Positions 1 through 7,900 of a stretch of 64,000 nucleotides of DNA are shown piece after piece (positions within the stretch are counted from its first letter, which is position 1; each line of letters begins with the position of its first letter). The position numbers and the translations under genes were made by a program. The stretch spans positions 62,001-126,000 of the forward strand of contig NZ_FOXK01000009.1 of assembly GCF_900115695.1 (NCBI RefSeq), in the 5' to 3' direction. This DNA comes from Ectopseudomonas toyotomiensis (GTDB lineage: Bacteria > Pseudomonadota > Gammaproteobacteria > Pseudomonadales > Pseudomonadaceae). Below the pieces are notes generated by a model. That model saw nothing but the letters and a program-made list of their open reading frames with translations, made no database searches and was not told the DNA's origin.

Positions 1-2558
1 CCGACGGGCGCACGGTGTGGGTGCGCGACATCGTCACCCTGCTGCAACGCGACGACCGCCAGGTGATTCGCGGCGTGATGGTCGACATCAGCGACGCCAA
101 GCAGACCGAGCAGGCACTGCGCCTGTCGGAGCAGAAGTTCGCCTCGGTGTTCCAGCAATGCCCGGACATCCTGATCATTGCTCGACGCGTCGACGGTGTA
201 CTGCTGGAGGTCAACACCGCCTTCACCGAACAGACCGGCATCAGCGTCGAACAAGCCATCGGCAAGACCGCCACCGAACTCGATCTATGGGGCGTGCCTG
301 GCATCGGCCCGAGCTTGCTGCTGCGTCTGCAGGACGAAAGCCTGCGCAACCTGGAAATGCCCTTCCGCCGCGCCGATGGCAGCCTGTTCACCGGCCTCAT
401 CTCGGCCAGTCAGTTCATGCTCGACAACACCCTGGCACTGGTTGTGGTGGTGCGCGACATCAGCCAGCTCAAGAGCACCCAGCAGCAACTGCAGATTTCC
501 GAAGAGAAGTTCGCCAAGGCCTTCCACGCCTCGCCCGATGGCCTGCTGATCACCCGTCTGCGCGACGGCCTGCTGGTGGAGGCCAACGAAGGTTTCAGCC
601 GCATCACCGGCTACAGCCTCGGCGAGATTGCCGAACAAAGCACCCTCAGCCTGGGCATCTGGGCCGACCCGAAAGATCGTGAACGCCTGGTGCAACGCAT
701 TCGTGAGCAAGGCAGCGTGCGCGACCTGATCGCCCCGGTGCGCACCAAGAGCGGCCAGTTGCGCCTCTGCGAACTCTCCGCGCAGCCGCTGCCCATCGGC
801 GGCGACGAGTGCCTGCTGACCATCGCTCGCGACATCACCGAACGCCAGCAGATGCAGGAAGAACTGCAACAAGCCGCCACCGTTTTCGAAAGCACCGCCG
901 AAGGCGTGTTGATCACCGACCTCGAACAGCGCATCACCGCGGTCAACCGCGCCTTTACCCAGATCACCGGTTACAGCGAGGCCGAAGCTCTAGGCCAGCG
1001 TCCCAACCTGCTCTCCTCCGGCCAGCACGACAACGCCTTCTACGCCGCCATGTGGCACAGCCTGGCGGCCAACGGCCACTGGCAGGGGGAAATCTGGAAC
1101 CGGCGCAAGAACGGCGAGCTGTACCCCGAATGGCTGACCATCAGCGCCGTGCGCAACTGCGATAACCAGATCACCCACTTCGTCGGGGTATTCGCCGACA
1201 TCTCCAGCCTCAAGCATGCCCAGGCACGCCTCGATCATCAGGCCCACCACGACCCGCTGACCGGCCTGCCCAACCGCCTGCTGTTCGAGAACCGTCTGCG
1301 CAGCGCCCTGGATGGCTCACGCGCCGACGACCAACTGGGCGCCGTGCTGTTTCTCGACCTCGACCGCTTCAAGCAGATCAACGACAGCCTCGGCCACCCG
1401 GTCGGCGACCAGTTGCTCAAGGCCATCGCCGCGCGCCTGAAACTGCAACTGCGCGATATCGACACCGTCGCCCGTCTCGGCGGCGACGAATTCATCATCC
1501 TGCTGCCCGGCCTGCACCAGCCGCAGGACGCCGAACAGGTCGCGCAGAAACTGCTCGAATGCTTCCGCGCACCGTTCCAGCTCGACAACCACGAGTTCTT
1601 CATCAGCGCCAGCATCGGCATCAGCCTCTACCCCAAGGACGGCCTCGACGTCGCCACCCTGGTCAAGAACGCCGACGCGGCCATGTACCAATCCAAGGCC
1701 AAGGGCCGTAACCGCAGCGAGCTCTATACCCGCTCGCTGACCTTCCAGGTCAACGAACGCATGGCCATGGAACAGGAACTGCGCCGCGCCCTGGAGCGCG
1801 ACGAACTGTGCCTGTACTACCAGCCCAAGCTCTGCCTGCGCAGCCAGAGCCTGGTCGGCGCCGAAGCGCTGGTACGCTGGCCGCACCCGGTGTTCGGCGA
1901 CATCCCGCCGGATCGCTTCATCCCGGTGGCCGAAGAAAGCGGGCTGATCCTGCCGCTGGGCGACTGGGTGCTGGAACAAGCCTGCCGCCAACTGCAGGAC
2001 TGGCAGGAAAGCGGCCACGGCTTCGGCGCCCTCTCGGTCAACCTCGCCGGCGCCCAGCTGCACCAGCCCAGCCTGCTGCCGCGCATCAGCGCACTGTTGC
2101 AGCAATACAACCTGGCGCCGGAGCTGCTGCAACTGGAGATCACCGAGAACTTCATCATGAACCAGGCCGGCGAAGCGCTGGACATCCTCCACCGCCTCAA
2201 ACAGCTCGGCGTGCAACTGGCCATCGACGACTTCGGCACCGGCTACTCCTCACTCAGCTACCTAAAGCGCCTGCCGCTGGACGTGCTGAAGATCGACCAG
2301 TCCTTCGTCCGTGGCCTGCCGGACGACCCGCACGACCTGGCGATCACCCGCGCCATCATCGCCCTTGGCAACAGCATGCAACTGACGGTGATCGCCGAAG
2401 GCGTGGAGACCAAGGCCCAGGAACTCTGCCTGGCCGCCGAAGGCTGCCTGCAAATCCAGGGCTACGTGGTCAGTTGCCCGCTTTCCGCCGAGGCCTTCAC
2501 CCGGAAATTTCTCCCACCAGGTCAAGCGGTTGGCGCTGGCGAGAGCGCGCCGGTATAA
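1..2558 (+). CDS. PAS-GGDEF-EAL sensor protein (5' truncated by window)
   Basis: The reading frame is open to the left edge, so the N-terminus is missing; the first in-window codons already encode the end of a PAS/PAC unit. At least three further PAS domains follow, then a GGDEF domain with an intact GGDEF motif (codons 1479-1493) and an EAL domain starting with EALVRW near 1863 and retaining the DDFGTGYSS loop. Both output domains keep their signature residues, so the protein could make and degrade cyclic di-GMP, although many such hybrids use only one activity. No membrane segment is visible in this part; the sensory N-terminus lies outside. Its stop codon overlaps the -10 element of the downstream tRNA. 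Confidence 0.93.
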   Translation, partial: DGRTVWVRDIVTLLQRDDRQVIRGVMVDISDAKQTEQALRLSEQKFASVFQQCPDILIIARRVDGVLLEVNTAFTEQTGISVEQAIGKTATELDLWGVPGIGPSLLLRLQDESLRNLEMPFRRADGSLFTGLISASQFMLDNTLALVVVVRDISQLKSTQQQLQISEEKFAKAFHASPDGLLITRLRDGLLVEANEGFSRITGYSLGEIAEQSTLSLGIWADPKDRERLVQRIREQGSVRDLIAPVRTKSGQLRLCELSAQPLPIGGDECLLTIARDITERQQMQEELQQAATVFESTAEGVLITDLEQRITAVNRAFTQITGYSEAEALGQRPNLLSSGQHDNAFYAAMWHSLAANGHWQGEIWNRRKNGELYPEWLTISAVRNCDNQITHFVGVFADISSLKHAQARLDHQAHHDPLTGLPNRLLFENRLRSALDGSRADDQLGAVLFLDLDRFKQINDSLGHPVGDQLLKAIAARLKLQLRDIDTVARLGGDEFIILLPGLHQPQDAEQVAQKLLECFRAPFQLDNHEFFISASIGISLYPKDGLDVATLVKNADAAMYQSKAKGRNRSELYTRSLTFQVNERMAMEQELRRALERDELCLYYQPKLCLRSQSLVGAEALVRWPHPVFGDIPPDRFIPVAEESGLILPLGDWVLEQACRQLQDWQESGHGFGALSVNLAGAQLHQPSLLPRISALLQQYNLAPELLQLEITENFIMNQAGEALDILHRLKQLGVQLAIDDFGTGYSSLSYLKRLPLDVLKIDQSFVRGLPDDPHDLAITRAIIALGNSMQLTVIAEGVETKAQELCLAAEGCLQIQGYVVSCPLSAEAFTRKFLPPGQAVGAGESAPV

Positions 2559-2559
2559 T
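2530..2559 (+). promoter_or_regulatory. sigma70 promoter of the tRNA gene
   Basis: TTGGCG at 2530-2535 and a perfect TATAAT at 2554-2559 are separated by 18 bases, about 15 bases before the mature tRNA 5' end. The -10 box covers the stop codon of the GGDEF-EAL gene. The stretch after the -10 is GC-rich, as is usual for stringently controlled stable RNA promoters. Confidence 0.75.
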
Positions 2560-2574
2560 CCGCCGGCCTTCTGG

Positions 2575-2651
2575 GGGCCTATAGCTCAGTTGGTTAGAGC
2601 AGAGGACTCATAATCCTTTGGTCCACGGTTCGAGTCCGTGTGGGCCCACCA
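2575..2651 (+). tRNA. tRNA with CAT anticodon, probably tRNA-Ile2 (lysidine type)
   Basis: A 77-base cloverleaf with encoded CCA. The acceptor stem is GGGCCTA with TGGGCCC, the anticodon loop CTCATAA, and the T arm is CACGG/CCGTG around TTCGAGT. The CAT anticodon could belong to elongator Met or to Ile2, whose C34 becomes lysidine by TilS. Acceptor pairs C4-G69 and C5-G68 are known TilS identity elements of E. coli tRNA-Ile2 and are absent from E. coli elongator tRNA-Met, so Ile2 is preferred. It stands alone and is followed directly by an accessory block. Confidence 0.85.
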
Positions 2652-2656
2652 CCTTC

Positions 2657-2690
2657 AAAGCCGCGCATTGCGCGGCTTTTGTGTTTTTGC
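2657..2690 (+). terminator. Rho-independent terminator of the tRNA
   Basis: Nine-base arms AAAGCCGCG (2657-2665) and CGCGGCTTT (2671-2679) enclose a short loop and lead into a T-rich tail through about 2689. Confidence 0.85.
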
Positions 2691-2773
2691 ACACCTCAAA
2701 TGGAACCACCCTCCTCACTCGCCGCTACGCCTCCACGCTCTGAGAAGCTGCGCAGCCATTGCCTACGAAAAAT

Positions 2774-2916
2774 GTAGCCCAAGAGCCACAAGAAACGATT
2801 ACCAGGCGTATCCTGTAGCCCACGAGACACAATAATTGATTCAGGCTACTTGTATAGCTGTAGCCCACGAGCTACATTTTTCGGCAATACTTCGATTTTT
2901 GACGCCCAAGGGCTAC
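2774..2916 (+). promoter_or_regulatory. Four-site operator array upstream of hipB
   Basis: Four 16-base repeats of the form GTAGCCCAmGAGCyAC lie at 2774-2789, 2815-2830, 2860-2875 and, inverted, 2901-2916. The third is a perfect inverted repeat, GTAGC-N6-GCTAC; the others are one to a few mismatches away. The fourth overlaps the hipB ribosome binding site AAGGG (2908-2912). E. coli HipB binds four operators in front of hipBA, so autorepression by HipB is the simple reading, although the motif itself differs from the E. coli one. Confidence 0.65.
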
Positions 2917-2918
2917 AA

Positions 2919-3179
2919 ATGACCTCTCTTTACGACGTTTCGGAAATGCTGAAACAGGCGCGCGGTGACGCGAAACTGAGCCAGGAAGCGCTGGCCAGTC
3001 GTGCTGGCGTCTCGCGCACCACCGTAGCCCGTATGGAAACCCTGGCCAAAGGCGATATGAGCGTCTCGGTGCTGGTTCGCCTGCTGGAGGCGGCAGGCTA
3101 CGACCTGAAGCTGGTCAAAGCCGGGCATCAACGCACGGTTGAAGACATCCTCGACGAGCAACGCTCAGGGAGTGCTTGA
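2919..3179 (+). CDS. hipB: HipB-like antitoxin (XRE-family repressor)
   Basis: An 86-residue helix-turn-helix protein. The segment LSQEALASRAGVSRTTVARM (about residues 20-39) is a typical XRE/Cro HTH. In hipBA modules this protein neutralises HipA and represses the operon. The ATG at 2919 is preferred over an upstream TTG at 2850 because it has AAGGG six bases before it and because the longer form would place the operators inside the gene. The stop is followed after two bases by the hipA start, so the two are translationally linked. Antitoxin identity rests on the HTH and on the partner. Confidence 0.88.
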   Translation: MTSLYDVSEMLKQARGDAKLSQEALASRAGVSRTTVARMETLAKGDMSVSVLVRLLEAAGYDLKLVKAGHQRTVEDILDEQRSGSA

Positions 3180-3181
3180 GC

Positions 3182-4516
3182 ATGATCCTCGACGTCCACG
3201 TCAGCTCACGGCGGGTGGCCAAGCTCTATCGGGAGCGCGATGAATATGTGCTGAAGTACCTGCCGGGCACAGTAGCGGAAGACTTCGTCAGCCTGACGAT
3301 GCCGGTACGGGAAGAAGCATGGCGCTGGCCGCGCGACCTTTTCCCGTTCTTCCGGCAGAACCTGCCCGAGGGGTATCTGCTGGGCGTCATTCGCGAGGAA
3401 TTTGGCCCGCTACTCGATGGTACCGATCTGTCACTGCTGGGGGTGGTGGGCGGCACCGGTATCGGCAGAGTCTCGGTCACGCCAGCGGGTGTTCAACCCG
3501 GCGTCGATATGGCGCCGCTGGAGATAGAACACCTGCTCAAAGCGGAAAACACCAGCGAACGGTTCGCCGCACTGGTGCGGCAATACGCTCGGGTCGCCGT
3601 ATCGGGGGTCGTGCCAAAGTTCATTGCCACCGACACCGTCGCCCCTCGGGAGCCGCTGGGCAAACCGACCCTGCGCACCGGCTTTCACATCATCAAGGGC
3701 TCTGACGAAACTACCCCTTTTCTGGGCTTCAACGAGTTCTACACCATGCGCGTACTGGAGCGGCTGAATGTCGTGCCGGTCGCTGCCTGCCGCATGTCTG
3801 ACGACGGCAAGGTCCTGGTAGTGGATCGCTTCGACGTGGACGAACACGGCATCCCCCGCTACGGCGTCGAGGATGCCTGCGGGCTGCTGGGTTTACCGCC
3901 CCATGAAAAGTACGCGCCCACCACCGAACGGGTGTGGAATGCCACACGCGCCTATATCCCCGCTGACCGCTTGCAAGCGCAGCGCGAGCACCTGGGCTGG
4001 CACCTGCTGACCAACTACGTGGTACGCAATGCCGACTGCCACGCGAAGAATATCGCGCTGTTCTACTCCTCCCGATCTGACGTGCGCTTCACGCCGGTCT
4101 ATGACCTGGTGACCACTCAGGCCTACCCGCGCTTTGCCAGCAACCCGCCTGGCCTGTCCGTTGGAGGCAGGCAAACCTGGACACCGGGTCGATCCCTGGA
4201 AACCTTCTTCAAGGCCGTACTGGGCATTGCCCCGAGCAAATACGCAGCCATGCTCGAGCAACTCTGCGAGTCCGCCGTAGAGGTCGGTAAGGAAGTCATC
4301 GAAGCCGCGAAGAACGAACTCGCCTGGCGCGAGGTAGCCAAACATATGGTGCACGCCTGGAACGAAGGCATGGAAACAGTCCGCAGCCCCAAAGCCGCCG
4401 CACACTTTCGTGGCCTCGATAGCGCCATCGAAGACGCCGGCTTCTCCGGCCCGCGCAAACCTGAACGCAGCAGAGAAGTGATTGGCCGCTCCGAATTGCT
4501 GGCGAAGAAGCGCTGA
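3182..4516 (+). CDS. hipA: HipA-like serine/threonine kinase toxin
   Basis: A 444-residue protein with the HipA N-terminal subdomain and the C-terminal PI3/4-kinase-like fold. The catalytic loop reads NADCHAKN (about residues 283-290, catalytic Asp 285) and the metal-binding loop includes YDLVTT with Asp near 308, so the kinase looks intact. E. coli HipA phosphorylates glutamyl-tRNA synthetase GltX, halting translation and giving persistence; other HipA proteins have other targets, and the target here is unknown. ATG 3182 is chosen over a TTG at 3176 because AGGGAG (3167-3172) is 9 bases upstream of it. Length and motif order are normal for the family. Confidence 0.9.
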   Translation: MILDVHVSSRRVAKLYRERDEYVLKYLPGTVAEDFVSLTMPVREEAWRWPRDLFPFFRQNLPEGYLLGVIREEFGPLLDGTDLSLLGVVGGTGIGRVSVTPAGVQPGVDMAPLEIEHLLKAENTSERFAALVRQYARVAVSGVVPKFIATDTVAPREPLGKPTLRTGFHIIKGSDETTPFLGFNEFYTMRVLERLNVVPVAACRMSDDGKVLVVDRFDVDEHGIPRYGVEDACGLLGLPPHEKYAPTTERVWNATRAYIPADRLQAQREHLGWHLLTNYVVRNADCHAKNIALFYSSRSDVRFTPVYDLVTTQAYPRFASNPPGLSVGGRQTWTPGRSLETFFKAVLGIAPSKYAAMLEQLCESAVEVGKEVIEAAKNELAWREVAKHMVHAWNEGMETVRSPKAAAHFRGLDSAIEDAGFSGPRKPERSREVIGRSELLAKKR

Positions 4517-4873
4517 CCAGCAAGCGACACGACAGTCCAACGAACATCAGGTGAGAAGACGGTGAGCCAGATAGCCATTATTCGGCTCACCAAATGAGCC
4601 GAATAGGTGCGCTAATCGGCTCATGAACAAAAACTCCTGCCAAATGACCCCGGCCTGGATCGGACAGCTATCTTGTCGGGCGCGCTCAGCCCTGCGCAAT
4701 GCCCCCAAACCTGGCGTAACCGTCTAGCGGCCATAGGACAATGGTCGCGATCCCCTTGAGCGATTGAAAGCAATTAGCCATTATCCAGATCAGTGCCAGG
4801 CAACTGGATTTTGGCACGCCTGCTCGCTCGTACAACGAGCGCCACTCAAGCGGCTTTGCTCACGGAAGAAAAT
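4517..4873. other. 357-base gap between hipA and the NERD gene
   Basis: No convincing gene is seen. It holds the half-site array described separately (4561-4625) and a 34-codon open frame from an ATG at 4623 with no recognisable product. It may contain the promoter of the NERD gene or be what is left of a lost gene. Confidence 0.5.
4561..4625. repeat. Inverted-repeat array built on GGCTCA/TGAGCC
   Basis: A perfect inverted repeat ATTCGGCTCA (4580-4589) with TGAGCCGAAT (4595-4604), five bases apart, is flanked by further half-sites, GGTGAGCC (4561-4568) and AATCGGCTCATG (4614-4625). It has the geometry of a multi-site operator, but no cognate regulator gene adjoins it. There is no T-run, so it is not an obvious terminator. 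Confidence 0.55.
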
Positions 4874-5659
4874 ATGGACGTAGGCCTCATTCTTCGCCCG
4901 CTTATAGACAGCCTGCTCTGGCTGATCCCAGCAGCCCTGCTGATCGGCCTGCTCAAATCGCCCTGGGCCAAGGGACAGATCGGTGAACTGCTGGTGCGCC
5001 TGTTCGCCCATTGGCAGTTGGATAAGCAAACCTACCGCCACCTGCACAACGTCACCCTGAACACGCCGGACGGCACCACGCAGATAGACCACGTATTCCT
5101 CTCGCCCTACGGCATCTTCGTGCTGGAAACGAAGAACATGAGCGGCTGGATCTTCAGCAGCGAGAAGCAGGCGCAGTGGACGCAGAAGCTCTACAAACGC
5201 AGCATCAAATTCCAGAACCCGCTGCGGCAGAACTACAAGCACCTCAAAGCCCTGGAAGCCACCCTTGGCGTTAACCCCGAGCACCTGCACTCGGTCATCA
5301 CCTTCGTCGGCGGCAGCACCTTCAAAACCGAAGTACCGGCCAACGTGACCCAGGGCATCGGCTTTATCCGCTATATCCAGTCATTTCAGCAGCCGGTATT
5401 CAGCGAGGCTGAAGTCGACGCCATGCTGCACGCCCTGCAAACCGGCCGCCGCGCGCCAACCCTCGCTACGCACCGCGAGCATGTACAGAACCTTAAGCGT
5501 CGAAGTGATCCGACAGCCGAGCGGCAGTTTCCGAAATGCGGTAATGCGCTGCTGGTTTGCAGCGTGAAGATAGGGCCAAAGGCGGCGCAGCAGTTTTGGG
5601 GATGCTCCGCGCCCCAAAATGTCGGCTCCGGCAAGTTACCTAAATACCAATCTCGGTAA
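4874..5659 (+). CDS. NERD-domain protein with frameshifted C-terminal zinc finger
   Basis: A 261-residue protein: an N-terminal membrane segment (LLWLIPAALLIGLL), then a NERD (nuclease-related) domain with IDHVFLSPYGIFVLETKN, which carries the Asp and ExK of this restriction-endonuclease-like fold. The C-terminus resembles a topoisomerase-type zinc finger, but the first Cys is Phe (FPKCG), and after QFWGCSAP the frame slips at CCCCAAAA (around 5620-5626). Restoring one base gives PPKCRLRQVT and a stop near 5641, so one C was probably lost. ATG 4874 is chosen because GGAAG lies 5 bases upstream. The NERD function is unproven. Confidence 0.75.
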   Translation: MDVGLILRPLIDSLLWLIPAALLIGLLKSPWAKGQIGELLVRLFAHWQLDKQTYRHLHNVTLNTPDGTTQIDHVFLSPYGIFVLETKNMSGWIFSSEKQAQWTQKLYKRSIKFQNPLRQNYKHLKALEATLGVNPEHLHSVITFVGGSTFKTEVPANVTQGIGFIRYIQSFQQPVFSEAEVDAMLHALQTGRRAPTLATHREHVQNLKRRSDPTAERQFPKCGNALLVCSVKIGPKAAQQFWGCSAPQNVGSGKLPKYQSR

Positions 5660-5712
5660 AAAACTTAGTTACCCCCAATTATTCAATACACCTACATGCA
5701 AAGGAAAAATGA

Positions 5713-7077
5713 ATGGAAAATCATCAAGAGGATGATTCAATCACAAGCAACACAGCAAGACTTATTGAATATGAGATCCACGGCTTATATGGACTTTACA
5801 ATCACAAAATCACACTTAATCATATAGACGGTGTCACAATCGTACACGGCCCAAATGGAGTAGGAAAAACCGCACTCCTAAAAAGCATTAGCAATTTATT
5901 TAGCTGCGACTATGACTCTCTAGCCTCAATTCCTTTCTCGCAAATCAATGCACGCTTGAGTACCGGATGGGAGATAGTCGTGAAGCGAGTAGGCGTATCG
6001 GTTTCACAACTGGTACGTCGAAAGCACATGGGTCACCGCCTTGAAGTCGAAATAAAAAAAGACAAGAAAACACATGCTTCCCATAACTTCTCTGAAGAAG
6101 TGAATGTAGGTGGTCGAATTCCACCTTGGTACAATAGAATTGCACCTGGAGTATGGTTTGACGAACGCACCGGCGAAGAAATAAGCCACGACGAGATAGA
6201 TGCCTTTCTGCACCGACCAAGCAGATCAAAGGAGAAGCGCAGGAATATAGAATCAATAGCTACAATACTTAAAACAGTTAGCGTTCACCTCGTAGAAACA
6301 AACAGACTTTACAAACCAATACAAGCCAATGAGTGGGGTAAGAAAGGCACAAAATTGGTTTCTGCAGTCAACGACTGCTCAGCGAAACTAGCTAACAACA
6401 TCGGGACCGCTCTGAAAGACTATGGAAAACAATCTCAAGAGCTAGATCAGTCATTCCCTCATCGGTTTATTACAAAGTCCGCAAAGCCCCTAGAGCTCCT
6501 TGACTTAAAAACCAGACTCACCGAGCTAGCAAAACAACTTGAGAACTTAAAAAATCTAGGAATTCTAGATTCAGAAAACTTTCAATCATTCAACATTCAA
6601 GTCCTAGACCATGTAGACCCTCAAAAACTCGAAATCATGAGTCTATACGTTGAGGATAGCGAAGAAAAATTAAAAGCTTTTGAATCACTAGCCGACAGAA
6701 CCGAGCTCCTTTTAAACAGCCTTAAAGACAAATTTAAAAACAAGAGAATCCGGTTAAGCAAAGACAAAGGCCTTTACGCTGAAGGCCCCGGAGACCTTGA
6801 AATACCACTAGACTCACTGTCATCTGGAGAGCAACACGAAATCGTCCTGCTATACGAGTTACTATTTAAGGTATCCAAAAATACCTTAGTACTAATTGAC
6901 GAACCCGAGCTATCCCTCCACGTTAATTGGCAGAAAGCTTTCTTACCGGAGTTACTATCCATATCCAAGGTTTCTGATTTTTACTCAATAGTAGCAACAC
7001 ACTCCCCGTTCATTGTGGGTGGTCGGGACGATTTAATGACAGCCTTGGATGCGAACACCGATGAATCAATGGAATAA
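5713..7077 (+). CDS. ariA: PARIS sensor ATPase AriA-like (AAA_15/ABC-type ATPase)
   Basis: A 454-residue ATPase with Walker A GPNGVGKT (46-53), ABC-like signature LSSGEQ (369-374), Walker B LVLIDEPE (392-399) and H-switch His near 430, separated by a long helical insertion. This is the AAA_15/OLD-like architecture. The partner gene encodes a DUF4435 protein; this pairing defines PARIS, in which AriA assembles as a scaffold holding AriB and senses anti-restriction proteins such as T7 Ocr. The gene is visibly AT-rich with codon use unlike its neighbours, a sign of transfer. It overlaps the next gene, implying coupling. The assignment rests on domain pairing; a different ATPase/DUF4435 system is possible. 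Confidence 0.78.
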   Translation: MENHQEDDSITSNTARLIEYEIHGLYGLYNHKITLNHIDGVTIVHGPNGVGKTALLKSISNLFSCDYDSLASIPFSQINARLSTGWEIVVKRVGVSVSQLVRRKHMGHRLEVEIKKDKKTHASHNFSEEVNVGGRIPPWYNRIAPGVWFDERTGEEISHDEIDAFLHRPSRSKEKRRNIESIATILKTVSVHLVETNRLYKPIQANEWGKKGTKLVSAVNDCSAKLANNIGTALKDYGKQSQELDQSFPHRFITKSAKPLELLDLKTRLTELAKQLENLKNLGILDSENFQSFNIQVLDHVDPQKLEIMSLYVEDSEEKLKAFESLADRTELLLNSLKDKFKNKRIRLSKDKGLYAEGPGDLEIPLDSLSSGEQHEIVLLYELLFKVSKNTLVLIDEPELSLHVNWQKAFLPELLSISKVSDFYSIVATHSPFIVGGRDDLMTALDANTDESME

Positions 7078-7900
7078 GAGTGTCGGAGATCTCATTGCGG
7101 AAATAAAGATGATGCAGACCGATTTCAAAGGTTTTTTCTGGCTTGTCGAAGGCCCTAGTGATATACGCTTTTTCGAATGCCGGCGGTACAAGGGAGTTGC
7201 GCTGGTTGCTGCCGGCGGGAAAAAAAATGTGATAGAAACTGTTACTGCTCTTACGCAAGACCCTGTAAGTTCTAAGCTCGTCGGCGTTGTAGATGCTGAC
7301 GTAGACTGGCTGAAACCAATCGAAAATCGCCCATCAAATATTTTGTCAACTGATCCTCGCGATCTTGAGGGGCTATTGATCAGATCTAGATCATTGGACA
7401 AGCTACTGAGCGAGTATGCTGCCCCTCAAAAAATTGAAAACTTTGAAGCAAAAACTAAAAAAACAGTACGCGAATACGTACGAGATGTTAGCGAAAAATT
7501 CGGAAAAATAAGAGCAGCCAACTTACTTCACAATGACATTTCTTTAAAGTGCCTAAAACCACAAAATTTTATTCTCCCTAACAAATGGGATTACGATTTA
7601 GATAAGGTATATGAATTTTGCGTATCACGTGGCGCAGCAGCTAGCACAGATGAGCTCAAAGCACTTGTAGCAGGCCTGCCCTGCACAGACGCTTGGAACT
7701 ATGTCAGAGGGCATGATGCGATAGGAATTCTAACTGGTGGCCTAATGACAGAAATTGGCCGCGGAGGAAGAATAGATAACTCAAGAGTTGAATCAGCACT
7801 CCGAATAGGAATAGAAGATGAAGAATACAAACTCAGCTATATTAGCCAGCAACTAAATCACTGGCACCCGACTGACACAAAAATAAATCAACACACCTAA
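7061..7900 (+). CDS. ariB: PARIS effector AriB-like (DUF4435, TOPRIM nuclease)
   Basis: A 279-residue DUF4435 protein. The N-terminal LVEGPSD supplies the TOPRIM glutamate (residue 30) and GVVDADVDW the acidic DxD pair (78 and 80), followed by a DLEGLL segment, so the metal site appears complete. In characterised PARIS systems AriB is released from AriA on sensing a phage trigger, dimerises and cuts host tRNA-Lys, stopping growth. It overlaps ariA by 17 bases; an in-frame ATG at 7049 is an alternative start and neither has a strong ribosome binding site. It is AT-rich like ariA, and a terminator follows. Confidence 0.77.
   Translation: MNQWNKSVGDLIAEIKMMQTDFKGFFWLVEGPSDIRFFECRRYKGVALVAAGGKKNVIETVTALTQDPVSSKLVGVVDADVDWLKPIENRPSNILSTDPRDLEGLLIRSRSLDKLLSEYAAPQKIENFEAKTKKTVREYVRDVSEKFGKIRAANLLHNDISLKCLKPQNFILPNKWDYDLDKVYEFCVSRGAAASTDELKALVAGLPCTDAWNYVRGHDAIGILTGGLMTEIGRGGRIDNSRVESALRIGIEDEEYKLSYISQQLNHWHPTDTKINQHT

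Noticed and set aside
4623..4727. 34-codon frame starting at ATG 4623 between hipA and the NERD gene
   Set aside because: No recognisable product and no ribosome binding site; kept only as a note in the gap description.
5610..5641. Programmed frameshift in the NERD gene
   Set aside because: No stimulatory structure or known slippery heptamer was seen, and the first Cys is also lost, so simple decay is more likely.
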